Positions 48,689-62,504 of a DNA stretch of 64,000 bases are shown here, in pieces. Each line of letters begins with the position of its first letter. Positions within the stretch are counted from its first letter, which is position 1. The notes beneath the pieces are model-generated. The model was not told where the DNA came from, did no database searches, and saw nothing but the letters and a program-made list of their open reading frames with translations. The stretch spans positions 180,640-244,639 of the forward strand of contig NZ_PRDB01000010.1 in the NCBI RefSeq assembly GCF_002925905.1. The letters run 5' to 3'. This stretch comes from Klebsiella michiganensis (GTDB taxonomy: Bacteria; Pseudomonadota; Gammaproteobacteria; Enterobacterales; Enterobacteriaceae). The position numbers and the translations under genes were made by a program.

Positions 48689-49414
48689 TTAAACGGGCAT
48701 TTCGCCCAAATAAATCTGTGCAATACGATCGTCGGCCAGCAGCGTCTGCGACGGACCTCGCTCGACGATGCTGCCGCTATCCATCACCCAGGCGCTGTCG
48801 GTCGCCTCCAGCGCCAGACGTGCGTTCTGCTCGATCAGCAGCAGCGCGACGCCGCGCTGGCGCAGGGTGGCGATAACGCGAAAAATGTTCTCGACCATCA
48901 GCGGCGCCAGACCCATTGACGGCTCGTCGAGGATCAGCAGGCGCGGCTGGCTGAGCAGGGCGCGGTTGAGCGCCAGCAGCTGCTGTTCACCGCCGGAGAG
49001 CAGCCCCGCCAGCTGATGCTGGCGTTCGGCGAGGCGCGGGAAATTAGCGAAGATGGCGCCCATCTCCTGCTTTACCGCCGCCGCGTCGCGTCGGAGCCAG
49101 GCGCCCATTTGCAGGTTTTCCAGCACCGTCATGCGCGCAAAGATGCCGCGTCCTTCCGGCACCATCACGAGACCTTCGCGCAACAGGGATTCGGCCCGAC
49201 GTTTGCGGATCGGCTTGCCGTTAAACAGAATTTCGCCGCGAAAGGGTTCCAGCCCGGTAATGGCGCGGACGGTGGAGCTTTTGCCCGCGCCGTTGGCGCC
49301 GATAAGCGTGGTCTGCTCGCCCTCTTTCACGCTGAATGAGACGTCGCGCACCGCCTGGATGCCGCCGTAGTGGACGCTAAGCTGGTTAACGGTTAATAAA
49401 TCAGACATGGACAT
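48689..49414 (-). CDS. Liv-type ABC ATPase (LivF type)
   Basis: 241-residue ATPase. Walker A GANGAGKSS near residue 38, signature LSGGEQQLL near 138, Walker B LLILDEPSMGLAP near 158. The last motif is typical of LivF. The start at 49414 overlaps livG by 14 bases; a Met two codons later is also possible. Fifth gene of the operon counted from livH. Confidence 0.92.
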   Translation of the reverse strand: MSMSDLLTVNQLSVHYGGIQAVRDVSFSVKEGEQTTLIGANGAGKSSTVRAITGLEPFRGEILFNGKPIRKRRAESLLREGLVMVPEGRGIFARMTVLENLQMGAWLRRDAAAVKQEMGAIFANFPRLAERQHQLAGLLSGGEQQLLALNRALLSQPRLLILDEPSMGLAPLMVENIFRVIATLRQRGVALLLIEQNARLALEATDSAWVMDSGSIVERGPSQTLLADDRIAQIYLGEMPV

Positions 49415-50168
49415 TGCCTCCCAGCCAGGCGGCGATCACCGCCGGATCGCGGCGTACGGTATCCGGCGTGCCGCTGGTTAACGTTTTGCCGTAATCCAGC
49501 ACCATCAGGCGATCGCAGATCCCCATCACCAGCTTGACGTCATGCTCGATCATCAGCAGCGTTTTGCCGTCGTCGCGAATGCGCAGCAGCAGTTCGCCAA
49601 GTGCCATCTTCTCGGCGGCGTTCATCCCGGCCGCCGGTTCATCCAGCGCCAGCAGGCGCGGTTCGGTGGCCAGCGCGCGGGCAATCTCCAGCCGCCGCTG
49701 GTGGCCGTAGGCGAGGTCGCAGGCGCGATAGTGGGCGAACTGCGCGATGCCGGTATAGTCCAGCAGGTGCCAGGCCAGCTCGCGGGTTTGCGTCTCCTCG
49801 GCGCGGGCGCGTTTATGACGGGAGATCGCGGCCCACAGGCCGTTGCGGGTGCGGACATGGCGGCCCACCATGACGTTTTCCAGTACCGACATGTCGTTAA
49901 ACAGCCGCACGTTCTGGAAGGTGCGGGCGATGCCCGCGGCGGTCACTTTCTCAATATTGTTCGGAGAATAGGCTTCGCCGCCGATAGCGAACTCGCCGCT
50001 GTCCGCCGGGTAAAGCCCGGTAATCAGATTAAAACAGGTGGTTTTCCCCGCGCCGTTGGGGCCGATCAGGCCGTAGATTTCACCCTGATTAATGCTCAGC
50101 GATACGTTGTCGACCGCCGTCAGACCGCCGAAACGCTTCGTCATATGGCGTACGCTTAACAGGCTCAT
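49401..50168 (-). CDS. Liv-type ABC ATPase (LivG type)
   Basis: 255 residues. Walker A GPNGAGKTT near residue 38, LAYGHQRRLEIARAL as signature, and LLALDEPAAGMNAAE as Walker B, the LivG hallmark. It overlaps the livM-type gene by 4 bases (50165-50168). With the LivF-type protein it drives the HAAT importer. Confidence 0.93.
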   Translation of the reverse strand: MSLLSVRHMTKRFGGLTAVDNVSLSINQGEIYGLIGPNGAGKTTCFNLITGLYPADSGEFAIGGEAYSPNNIEKVTAAGIARTFQNVRLFNDMSVLENVMVGRHVRTRNGLWAAISRHKRARAEETQTRELAWHLLDYTGIAQFAHYRACDLAYGHQRRLEIARALATEPRLLALDEPAAGMNAAEKMALGELLLRIRDDGKTLLMIEHDVKLVMGICDRLMVLDYGKTLTSGTPDTVRRDPAVIAAWLGGNVHV

Positions 50169-51271
50169 GCTTTCGCTCCTTGATGTCGCGCGGGCCAGAT
50201 GCCCTGAGGGCGCAGCAGCATGACCAGCACCAGCGCCAGGCCGTAGAACAGCTGGCGCAGCACTTCCGGGTCAATCAGCACTTCGCCAAACAGCGCCTGC
50301 TGTACCGGCGCCGCCTGGCTGCGCAGCAGCTCCGGCAGCGCGGTCAGCAGCACCGCGCCGAGGATCACGCCGGGGATATGCCCCATCCCGCCCAGCACCA
50401 CCATCGCCAGAACCGCAATCGACTCCTGCAGGGTAAAAGATTCCGGCGAAACGAAGCCCTGAAATGCGCCGAACAGCGCGCCCGCCACGCCGCCGAATGA
50501 GGCGCCGATAGCGAAAGCCAGCAGTTTGTAGTTCCGCAGGTTGATGCCCATCGCGCGGGCGACGTCTTCATCCTCGCGGATGGCGTGCCAGGCCCGGCCA
50601 ATGCGCGAATGCTGCAGCCGCAGGCAGACGAAAATAATCGCCACAATCACCAGCATCAGCAGGTAGTACCACAGCCACAGCGCCGGGACTTTAAAGCCAA
50701 ACCAGTGATAAACGCCGCTAAACTTGAGGCCGAACAGATTCAGCGAATCGACCCCGGAAATGCCTTTTGCGCCGTTGGTGATGTTGACCGGACGGTCGAG
50801 GTTGCGCATCAGGATGCGGATAATTTCGCCGAACCCGAGGGTGACGATGGCCAGATAGTCGCCGCGCAGCTTCAGCGTCGGCGCGCCCAGCACGATACCG
50901 CAGCCTGCCGCCACCAGCGCGGCGAGCGGAATAATCACCAGCCAGGAGGTGTGCAGGCCGTCCGGAAACCAACTATTTAAAATCGGGAAGACGTCCAGCA
51001 GATGCGGTGAGGCCAGCAGCGCCGCCAGATACGCGCCGACGGCGTAAAAGGCGATAAAGCCCATATCCAGCAGGCCGGTATAGCCGACCACAATATTCAG
51101 CCCCAGCGCCAGCATAACGTAGAGCAGGGCGAAGTCGATGACCCGCACCCAGTAGTTGCCGCCGAGCTGGCTGGCGACCATCGGCGCCACCAGCAGCGCG
51201 CAGACCAACAGGGTCATCCCGGACCAGAAGCGGCGGGAGACGACAGGCGTATCGAGTTGTGCCGTTGTCAT
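50165..51271 (-). CDS. Liv-type ABC permease (LivM type)
   Basis: 368-residue membrane protein with about nine helices. GLNIVVGYTGLLDMGFIAFYAVGA near residue 55 and the EAA segment GVILGAVLLTALPELLR near 315 are characteristic of LivM. It starts ten bases after the livH-type gene. No defects seen. Confidence 0.93.
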   Translation of the reverse strand: MTTAQLDTPVVSRRFWSGMTLLVCALLVAPMVASQLGGNYWVRVIDFALLYVMLALGLNIVVGYTGLLDMGFIAFYAVGAYLAALLASPHLLDVFPILNSWFPDGLHTSWLVIIPLAALVAAGCGIVLGAPTLKLRGDYLAIVTLGFGEIIRILMRNLDRPVNITNGAKGISGVDSLNLFGLKFSGVYHWFGFKVPALWLWYYLLMLVIVAIIFVCLRLQHSRIGRAWHAIREDEDVARAMGINLRNYKLLAFAIGASFGGVAGALFGAFQGFVSPESFTLQESIAVLAMVVLGGMGHIPGVILGAVLLTALPELLRSQAAPVQQALFGEVLIDPEVLRQLFYGLALVLVMLLRPQGIWPARHQGAKA

Positions 51272-51281
51272 GATTTTTCTC

Positions 51282-52232
51282 CTAAGCCCGGTGCGCGACG
51301 CGTTCGCCGAGCAAACCGGCAGGGCGGAAGACCAGCACCAGGATCAGCACCATAAAGGCGAAAATATCCTGGTAGTTGCTGCCGAAGACGCCGTGGGTCA
51401 GGTCGCCGAGATAGCCTGCGCCAAGGGATTCGATAAGGCCCAGCAGCAGGCCACCGATCATCGCGCCACGAATATTGCCGATGCCGCCGAGCACCGCGGC
51501 GGTAAAGGCTTTAATGCCGGGCAGAAAGCCCATGGAGAAGCTGGCATTACCGTAGTTGCTGGCCATCATCACGCCAGCCAGCGCGGCGAATATGCCGCCG
51601 ATGGCGAAAGTGAGGGCGATAATTGCGTTAGGATTAACGCCCATTAGCGTGGCGATGCGCGGATTTTCCGCTACCGCGCGCATACCGCGACCTAAACGGG
51701 TGTACTCCACCAGCAGCCACAGGCCAAGCATCACCGCGAAGGCCAGCGCGACGGTGACGATTCCGGTGACGGTAACGAGAGCCGGTGGATGCGCTGCGCT
51801 GCCGTGGGTCACGGCGATCGCATCCATTGGCAGGATCTGCGGGAACATCAGCGGATTGCGCGACCAGACGATCATCGCCACGGTTTGCAGCAGCACCGAG
51901 ACGCCGATCCCGGAGATCAGCGGCGCCAGGCGCGGGGCGTTGCGCAGGCGGCGGTAGGCAAAGCGTTCGACCGCCATCGCCAGCAGGGCGCAGACCGTCA
52001 TGGCCAGCAGCAGCGCCAGCCCGAGCTGCGCCAGCGGTGGCAGAGTAGGGAAATGCGCGTTCAGGGCGTGCATCCCGGAAAGGGTGGTCAACGCGCCGAC
52101 CATCAGAATGTCGCCGTGGGCAAAGTTAATAATGCGCAGGATGCCGTACACCATGGTATAGCCGAGCGCGATCAGGGCGTAGATGCTGCCGAGCATGACC
52201 CCGTTGATGATTTGTTGTATGAGTGTGTCCAA
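51282..52232 (-). CDS. Liv-type ABC permease (LivH type)
   Basis: 316-residue membrane protein of the LivH group. The N-terminus IINGVMLGSIYALIALGYTM followed by INFAHGDILM is the LivH hallmark; the EAA-like region is GGIGNIRGAMIGGLLLGLIE near residue 250. First gene of the seven-gene locus livH-M-G-F, binding protein, ATC hydrolase, carbamoylase, and divergent from a LysR regulator. Confidence 0.93.
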   Translation of the reverse strand: MDTLIQQIINGVMLGSIYALIALGYTMVYGILRIINFAHGDILMVGALTTLSGMHALNAHFPTLPPLAQLGLALLLAMTVCALLAMAVERFAYRRLRNAPRLAPLISGIGVSVLLQTVAMIVWSRNPLMFPQILPMDAIAVTHGSAAHPPALVTVTGIVTVALAFAVMLGLWLLVEYTRLGRGMRAVAENPRIATLMGVNPNAIIALTFAIGGIFAALAGVMMASNYGNASFSMGFLPGIKAFTAAVLGGIGNIRGAMIGGLLLGLIESLGAGYLGDLTHGVFGSNYQDIFAFMVLILVLVFRPAGLLGERVAHRA

Positions 52233-52403
52233 CTGATTGTTCCGACAAGATGCTCAAATAATAGCTACCATCCAACAAATGAATTAAATTGTAAAATACG
52301 CATATATTCTTTCTTATTATAAATGTGTGGTTAACTATCCTTATGATTTTAAATATAATTTAATAACTCGCCGGATAGCGTAATGCGCTAAGAAAATCAA
52401 CAT

Positions 52404-53333
52404 ATGAAAAAAACAGAACAATCAGAAGCGCCGGTTAGCTGGTCGGAGAGTACGTTGGCCAACGATCCGCCGCTGCGGGCGGTGCGCGCCTTCGAGGCGA
52501 TCGCACGCCTGGGCAGCGTGACCCTGGCGGCGCAGGAGCTGGCGATATCGCCTTCGGCGGTCAGTCATCAGCTTAAGGTGCTGGAGGGCTATTTGCAGAT
52601 CCCGCTCACCGAACGGCAGGGGCGGCGGCTGACTCTCAGCCAGCAGGGGCGGGAGTATTATCGCTCGATCCGCGCGGCGTTTAACGTGCTGCGTCAGGCC
52701 ACCGAGCATCTGGTCGAGCAGGTGCAAACCCAGCAGGTGACGATCAGCCTGATCCCGCTGTTTGGCATGGGCTGGTTTATTCCCCGCCTGCCGTCGTTCG
52801 TGCACGCGAACCCGCATACCGAAATCAACGTGGTTTATGCTAACCACCGCAACTATCTCAGCGACGCTTCCGATATGTCGATCCGCTTTGGCAACGGTCA
52901 CTGGGTGGGCTATCAAAGCGAAAAGCTGATTTCCGGCAAAATGGTGCCGGTATGCAGCCAGGCCTTTTTGCGCCTGCACGGGCATATTGATACCCCGGAA
53001 CAGCTGTTGCAGATGCCGCTGCTGCACGATGAGGAGCGCACGACCTGGAATCAGTGGTTTGTGCAGCAGGGCGTGAAGCGCCCGCCGCGCTCGACCGGGC
53101 CGCTGTTTGAGGATGGCCTGTTGACCCTGGCTGGCGTACAGGCCGGGCTGGGCTGCGCGCTCATGCGCGAGCCGCTGATCGCTCCCTATCTGAAGCGCGG
53201 TGAGCTGGTGAAAATCTTCGATGCGGCAATTGATGATGGCCGGGATTATTATCTCTGCGTGCGTCAGGATAGCGAGATGACCCCCAACGGTAAGCTATTG
53301 CAGAGCTGGCTACGCCAACAGGCCCTCGGTTGA
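52404..53333 (+). CDS. LysR-family regulator, GcvA-like, of the ATC/Liv locus
   Basis: 309 residues. The winged helix is at about 23-82 (PPLRAVRAFEAIARLGSVTL; SPSAVSHQLKVLEGYL). The effector domain shows the GcvA-subgroup motif FGMGWFIPRLPSFVHANPHT near residue 113. It is divergent from the livH-type gene with a 171-base AT-rich spacer between, so it most likely controls that operon in response to its substrate. A short N-terminal extension precedes the DNA-binding domain. Confidence 0.9.
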   Translation: MKKTEQSEAPVSWSESTLANDPPLRAVRAFEAIARLGSVTLAAQELAISPSAVSHQLKVLEGYLQIPLTERQGRRLTLSQQGREYYRSIRAAFNVLRQATEHLVEQVQTQQVTISLIPLFGMGWFIPRLPSFVHANPHTEINVVYANHRNYLSDASDMSIRFGNGHWVGYQSEKLISGKMVPVCSQAFLRLHGHIDTPEQLLQMPLLHDEERTTWNQWFVQQGVKRPPRSTGPLFEDGLLTLAGVQAGLGCALMREPLIAPYLKRGELVKIFDAAIDDGRDYYLCVRQDSEMTPNGKLLQSWLRQQALG

Positions 53334-53437
53334 TATTTACTTAAGAATTTACTTAATCCAGTTCACACTTTTGTTCGGTCGCCATTGTCATTACGCAGGG
53401 GCGCTTAGATAATCCGCCGAAATAACCCATTTTTATG

Positions 53438-53462
53438 ATGGCGTGCTACTGCGAAAGCAGGC

Positions 53463-53467
<5 letters not shown>
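53438..53467 (+). promoter_or_regulatory. Ribonucleic antiterminator (RAT) target of BglG-type protein
   Basis: GCGTGCTACTGCGAAAGCAG followed by GCAAGACC, which resembles the bgl RAT consensus (TTACTG, then GCAGGCAAAACC). Its 3' end overlaps the 5' arm of the terminator at 53463, the standard antitermination design. Confidence 0.85.
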
Positions 53468-57682
<4,215 letters not shown>

Positions 57683-57765
57683 TTGTGTTCTTTTAATGGG
57701 GCGTAATAGCTATTTCTGTTTTTTTTATGGGACATGAGCTCTTTGGAATGACTGAGTTGGCTCAT

Positions 57766-57793
57766 TTGTAGTGTTCTATAAACAGGTTATAAT
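57766..57793 (+). promoter_or_regulatory. Candidate promoter of the hipB-like gene
   Basis: TTGTAG (57766-57771) and TATAAT (57788-57793), 16-base spacer. GTTCTAT repeats at about 57773 and 57804 flank it and could be operator half-sites for the HTH protein. Confidence 0.5.
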
Positions 57794-57831
57794 CGCTAAC
57801 TACGTTCTATTAATAAGACAAGAGAAGCATT

Positions 57832-58170
57832 ATGGCAAAGCCGTCAACCCGAACCTACTCTCGTTACAGTCGCGATGCAGCACGGTTGCTGGGAATGATG
57901 ATCCGCACCGCACGCATAGAATCCAGACTCACTATCGAGGAGCTGGCAGAACGTGCTGGCGTGTCGCGTGGGCTGGTTTATCGTGCTGAGGAAGGCGATA
58001 TGGGATGTGCGATTGGCGCGGTATTTGAACTGGCGACAATAGTGGGCGTGCCGCTGTTTACGCCAGATCGTTCTGCTCTGGCGTTACATATTGCTAATGC
58101 AGAGAAAACGCTGTCATTAATGCCGCGTGCGGTTCATCACTCAAGGAAGGTGATAAATGATGACTTCTGA
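57832..58170 (+). CDS. HipB-like XRE-family HTH protein (antitoxin-like)
   Basis: 112-residue DNA-binding protein. Helix-turn-helix about residues 20-75: RTARIESRLTIEELAERAGV followed by SRGLVYRAEEGDMGCAIGAV, typical of HipB-type antitoxins. The gene overlaps the next (58157-58170) by 14 bases, as usual for hipBA. Since the hipA-like partner is broken, the protein may persist only as an orphan repressor. It lies between the bgl and scr operons, likely an acquired module. Confidence 0.75.
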   Translation: MAKPSTRTYSRYSRDAARLLGMMIRTARIESRLTIEELAERAGVSRGLVYRAEEGDMGCAIGAVFELATIVGVPLFTPDRSALALHIANAEKTLSLMPRAVHHSRKVINDDF

Positions 58171-58476
58171 GAATAGCCTTGAGCAAGTGTATGTCTGGAT
58201 CTGGCTGCCTGGAGCAACAGAACCCGTTGTCGCCGGAGTGTTAAGCAGAGACAACGGTCGGTTTATTTTCAACTACGGCCGCAGTTATCTGGAGCGGAAA
58301 GAGGCGATAGCGGTTTATGTGCCGGAGCTTCCTTTAGTCAGAGGCGCAATTGTACCTGCCCCTGGTTTGCAAGTGAAGTGGACAGAAAACTCTTCTGGGG
58401 AAGGATGTTTTTTAATCCTTTCATATTTGAAGGCGCGCCAGAAGAGATTTTGAGACTACGTAAGTCGTGGCTTTAA
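58157..58476 (+). pseudogene. HipA-like kinase remnant with large internal deletion
   Basis: The first about 73 residues match the N-terminal subdomain of HipA-type proteins (EPVVAGVLSRDNGRFIFNYG, then the LERKEAIAVY stretch). After position about 58376 the frame no longer fits the family and stops at 58453. In another frame NPFIFEGAPEEILRLRKSWL runs to a TAA at 58476 and looks like the original C-terminus. Kinase motifs are missing, so the toxin is dead. Full proteins have about 440 residues, so about 1 kb seems to have been deleted. Confidence 0.7.
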
Positions 58477-58560
58477 CGCGCCCGGTGCCACTGCATTTTC
58501 AACGCGGCAAGACAAATAGTCCGTTAACGCGTTTCGATAACCTTTTAAACCTCCGTAGTA

Positions 58561-59565
58561 TCACCGATGCCGAAACTGCAGCGTCGCCGGCAGGTAGCGC
58601 TGTAGCGGCTCAGGCGTATTGCCGTCAATCAGCTGGCTGATTAAATCGTAGCAGTGCCAGGCCAGCTGGCGGTTGTCCTGCTGGACGGTATCAATACGCA
58701 GCGACAGCGAATCGTAGAGATAGTGATCGTCAAAACTTGCCAGGTGGATGTCTGAATCCAGCAAATGGTGCTGGCTCATATAGCGCAGCACCCCTTCCAG
58801 CAGACCACAGGCGGCGGTAAACAGCGCCTTTGGCGGCCGGCCCAGACGCGCGCAGAGGGCGGCGAACATCTCATAGCCGGAGCTGGGGTGATAGTTGCCG
58901 TTGATCACCCACTCCGGGCGCAGCGCAATGCCCGCCTGAGTCAGACCCTGCGTAAACCCGGCCAGGCGATCGCGGGAGGGCGACAGACGCGGCTGGCCGC
59001 CTAAAAACCAGAACTCATCGTGATGCTGAGGCGCGATGCGGGAAATCAGCTCCGCCGTTGGGGTAATCGAATCGGTCATCACCAGCGGCAGCGCGCTTTC
59101 AGTAGGACAGCGGTCAAACAGCACCACCGGCAGCTGTTCGCTGAGCTTCAGGTAGTCGGCATCGTTGTGCATACAGGAGGCGACGATCAGACCGTCGACC
59201 TGGCGGGCAATCATGTTATTGACCACCATGCTCTCCTGACCGGGGTTTTCATCGGTACAGGAGATCAGCAGCTGGACGCCCGCTTCGCGGCACAGCATCT
59301 CCAGCTCATGGGAAAAGACCGCAAAGCCGTAGTTGGTGATCTCCGGCACCACCAGGCCGATGGTGTGGCTGCGGTTATCGCGCAGCGAGCGGGCGTGAAT
59401 GCTCGGCTGATAGTGCTGCTCGCGGGCAATCGCCAGCACGCGCTCGCGCGTTTCCTGCGCCACGCGCAGCTCTTTGCCACGACCGTTCAGCACCAGGCTG
59501 GCGGTCGCTTTGGAAACGCCCGCCAGTTCGGCGATATCTTTAATAGTTACGCGTTTGGTTTTCAT
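58561..59565 (-). CDS. scrR: Sucrose operon repressor ScrR
   Basis: LacI-family repressor of 334 residues. Helix-turn-helix at 3-50 ([20 protein letters not shown], then [20 protein letters not shown]). The ligand domain is [20 protein letters not shown] onward. It follows scrB after 30 bases on the same strand, the order scrKYABR known from Klebsiella sucrose regulons. The effector in this family is fructose or fructose 1-phosphate. Confidence 0.95.
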   Translation of the reverse strand: MKTKRVTIKDIAELAGVSKATASLVLNGRGKELRVAQETRERVLAIAREQHYQPSIHARSLRDNRSHTIGLVVPEITNYGFAVFSHELEMLCREAGVQLLISCTDENPGQESMVVNNMIARQVDGLIVASCMHNDADYLKLSEQLPVVLFDRCPTESALPLVMTDSITPTAELISRIAPQHHDEFWFLGGQPRLSPSRDRLAGFTQGLTQAGIALRPEWVINGNYHPSSGYEMFAALCARLGRPPKALFTAACGLLEGVLRYMSQHHLLDSDIHLASFDDHYLYDSLSLRIDTVQQDNRQLAWHCYDLISQLIDGNTPEPLQRYLPATLQFRHR

Positions 59566-59595
59566 TACGACGCCATGAGCCTGAAAGCAAAACGC

Positions 59596-60996
59596 TTATT
59601 CTATCATGCATGTTCGCAGCGGCCAGTAGCAGAATGCATCCGGCGCGCTGCCGGAGAAAATCAGCTGCGCCGGATAATCCGGGAAGCAGCGGCTGCTCAT
59701 CACCCCCTCGCCGTCGTTGATGAAAATCTCCACGCTCGACCGATCGATGAAAATCCGCAGCGAGCGCACCTCGCCGCGCCAGTAGCGATAGTGCATTTCG
59801 TCGCTGGCGAGGCTGCGTCGCGCCAGACGGATACCGCTGGCGTCGCGCTCCAGGGTTAACGCGCCGCCGAAATCAAGGCTTAGCGCGTCGTCGCCGGCGG
59901 TTTGCAGGGCGATTTCCATCGGCGCCAGCGGCAGTGCGTTCCCCTGCCAGCCGTGCGCCTCCCCGCGCAGGGCGGTCAGCTCGCGCAGCGGACGCTGGTA
60001 GAGCCGGCCGTCGATAAATTCCAGCTCGCGCAGGCAGGTCATCTGGTGGATCCAGCCGCTGGCAAGCGTCGGCTGAAGCATCTCTTCACCGTCCGGGACG
60101 CCCATCCAGCCGACCAGCAGGCGGCGGCCATCGCTGGTGTGCATGGTTTGCGGGGCATAAAACTCAAACCCTGCGTCCAGCTCGTGCAGCTCGCCGTGTT
60201 TGAACGCGGCGCGATGGTCGTCGAAACTACCGGCCATCCACACCGCCGGATAGGTATTGAGGAAGCGCTCTTCTTCGCGGGCAATCCCCTGCGGGCAGCA
60301 GATCAGAATATGCTGGTCGCCGAGCGGAAACAGATCCGGACACTCCCACATATAGCCCGCGTCGCTCAGGCCGTTAATGCCGTAGCCGGCGATTTCGCCC
60401 TCGCTGCGCCACTGATGAAGGTCCGGGGAGCTGAACAGCAGCACCTTACCGCGCTTTTGCCGATCCTGCGCACCCAGTACCATGTACCAGCGGTCTTTAT
60501 GCCGCCAGACCTTCGGGTCGCGCACGTGGCCGGTATAGCCCTCCGGCAGCGGCAGGACCGGACCGATTTTGCGGAAGGTACCGTCGGCGTTTTCCGTCGC
60601 CAGGCACTGCCACGCGGTTCGGCCGCCGTCGTCAAACTTCACGTTGCCGGTATAGCACAGGGTGAGCGTACCGTTGTTATCCACCGCGCTACCGGAGTAG
60701 CAGCCGTTGCGGTCGTACTCTTCATCCGGCATCAGCGCAATAGGCTCATGCCGCCAGCGCAGCAGATCCTCTGAACTCCAGTGCGCCCAGCACTTGAACT
60801 TATGATCGCAGGCGAGCGGGTTCCACTGGTAGAACAGATGATAGCGCCCGGCAAACTCGACAAAGCCGTTGGGGTCGTTCATCAGCCCGGTCACCGGCGC
60901 ATGGTGCCAGTGTGGATAATGGCTATCGGCCAGCGCGCGCGGCTGGCCCTGCATAACGGCCTGCAAAATCGCAGGCAGACGTGATGGTAGTGACAT
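59596..60996 (-). CDS. scrB: Sucrose-6-phosphate hydrolase (invertase)
   Basis: Cytoplasmic GH32 hydrolase of 466 residues that cleaves sucrose 6-phosphate to glucose 6-phosphate and fructose. The nucleophile Asp is in GLMNDPNGF near residue 40, the RDP motif is HVRDPKVW near residue 159, and the acid/base Glu is in WECPDLF near 212. Its ATG shares the last base of the scrA stop (TAATG at 60996). It precedes scrR. Confidence 0.97.
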   Translation of the reverse strand: MSLPSRLPAILQAVMQGQPRALADSHYPHWHHAPVTGLMNDPNGFVEFAGRYHLFYQWNPLACDHKFKCWAHWSSEDLLRWRHEPIALMPDEEYDRNGCYSGSAVDNNGTLTLCYTGNVKFDDGGRTAWQCLATENADGTFRKIGPVLPLPEGYTGHVRDPKVWRHKDRWYMVLGAQDRQKRGKVLLFSSPDLHQWRSEGEIAGYGINGLSDAGYMWECPDLFPLGDQHILICCPQGIAREEERFLNTYPAVWMAGSFDDHRAAFKHGELHELDAGFEFYAPQTMHTSDGRRLLVGWMGVPDGEEMLQPTLASGWIHQMTCLRELEFIDGRLYQRPLRELTALRGEAHGWQGNALPLAPMEIALQTAGDDALSLDFGGALTLERDASGIRLARRSLASDEMHYRYWRGEVRSLRIFIDRSSVEIFINDGEGVMSSRCFPDYPAQLIFSGSAPDAFCYWPLRTCMIE

Positions 60997-62366
60997 TATT
61001 CAGCGTCCGTTTTGTATTTCAGCAGCAGAGAGACGACGAAAGCGACGCCAAAGGCGATGACCATGCCGATAATGTAGTTCAGCAGCGAGCTGGCCTGTAC
61101 GATGGCCATGCCGGGAATCGCCGTCAGGCCGACTGCGGTCATATAGACGTGCACTGACACGACCCACGCGCCACCCGCCGCGCCGCCGATCAGCGCCGCG
61201 ATAAACGGCTTCATGAAGCGTAAGTTGATACCAAAAATCGCCGCCTCGGTGATGCCCAGCATAGCGGAAAACGCCGAGGGCAGCGCAATGGCTTTGATTT
61301 TGACGTCTTTGGTTTTAAACCATACCGCCAGGCAGGCGCCGCCCTGGGCGACGTTGGCCATGGACCAGATCGGCAGCAGGAAGTTGACCCCGATGGACGG
61401 GTTGCCCAGCAGTCCGGCTTCGATGGCGTGGAAGCTGTGGTGAATACCGGTAATGACGATGACCGAATAGAGACCGCCAAACAGCAGCCCGGCGAGCCAG
61501 CCGGCGTGGCTAATCAGGGTGCTGAGGACAAACGAAATGCCGTCGCCGAGCGCGCGACCGGCCGGGCCGATAATCAGCAGGGCGATAAAACCGGAAATAA
61601 TCACCGTCAGGAACGGCGTCAGGATCAGGTCCAGGGCATCGGGGATCGCGCGGCGCAGCTGCTTCTCAACGATGCTCATAAACCACACCGCCAGCAGCAC
61701 CGGGAACACCGTCCCCTGATAGCCAATCATGGCGATTTCGAGGCCGAAGAAGTTCATGGTATGGAAACCGGCGGCCACGCCCCAGGCGTTAGTCAGCGCC
61801 GGGTGGGTCAGAATGCCGCCGAGCGTCGCGCCGAGATAGGGGTTACCGCCGAATTCGCGGGCCGCGGTAAAGCCAATCAGGATCGGCAGAATGATAAACG
61901 CCGCCGAACTGCACATATCCAGCATGATGTAGAGGGCGTTGCTCGGGTCAACCCAGCCGTAGGTTTTGACCATCCCCAGCAGGCCCATCAGCAGGCCGGA
62001 GGCGACGATAGCCGGGATAATCGGTACGAAGATGTTCGACAGCAGGCGCGCGATGCGCTGGAAAGGATTAAGCTTTTTCGCCGCGATGTCGGCGGCCTCC
62101 GATTTGCTGGATTCGCTTATACCTGCCGCCTGAATAAAGGCGGCGTAGACTTTATTCACCACCCCGGTGCCGAAAATAATCTGCATCTGCCCGGCATTGC
62201 GGAAACAGCCCTTAACCCCTTCAATTTTGCCGATAGCCTGCTGGTCGGCCAGCGCGTCATCGACCAGCACCAGGCGCAGGCGCGTGGCGCAGTGCGCGGC
62301 GCTGGCGATATTTTCCTTGCCTCCCAGAAGCGGAAGCAGCGAGCGGGAAATCTGTTCAAAATCCAT
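60996..62366 (-). CDS. scrA: PTS sucrose-specific EIIBC
   Basis: 456-residue permease that imports sucrose as sucrose 6-phosphate. The IIB domain carries the phospho-Cys in SAAHCATRLRLVLVDD near residue 26. IIC (about 105-456) has about ten helices with the PTS-glucose-superfamily GITEAAIFGINLRFMKP near residue 375. No IIA domain is present; it relies on the glucose IIA. It follows scrY by 138 bases and is coupled to scrB. Confidence 0.96.
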   Translation of the reverse strand: MDFEQISRSLLPLLGGKENIASAAHCATRLRLVLVDDALADQQAIGKIEGVKGCFRNAGQMQIIFGTGVVNKVYAAFIQAAGISESSKSEAADIAAKKLNPFQRIARLLSNIFVPIIPAIVASGLLMGLLGMVKTYGWVDPSNALYIMLDMCSSAAFIILPILIGFTAAREFGGNPYLGATLGGILTHPALTNAWGVAAGFHTMNFFGLEIAMIGYQGTVFPVLLAVWFMSIVEKQLRRAIPDALDLILTPFLTVIISGFIALLIIGPAGRALGDGISFVLSTLISHAGWLAGLLFGGLYSVIVITGIHHSFHAIEAGLLGNPSIGVNFLLPIWSMANVAQGGACLAVWFKTKDVKIKAIALPSAFSAMLGITEAAIFGINLRFMKPFIAALIGGAAGGAWVVSVHVYMTAVGLTAIPGMAIVQASSLLNYIIGMVIAFGVAFVVSLLLKYKTDAE

Positions 62367-62504
62367 AGTACCCTCTGAATGCGTAAAAAAATTCGTGTTG
62401 TCGTCCCGCGTTAACGGGGGGCGCAGTCTCTGCGTCGTTATTGTGTCCGGGGCGATGAAAGGCGCGTCGTCGCCCCGGAGGGGCCTGTCGTCAGGCGTTC
62501 ACCG

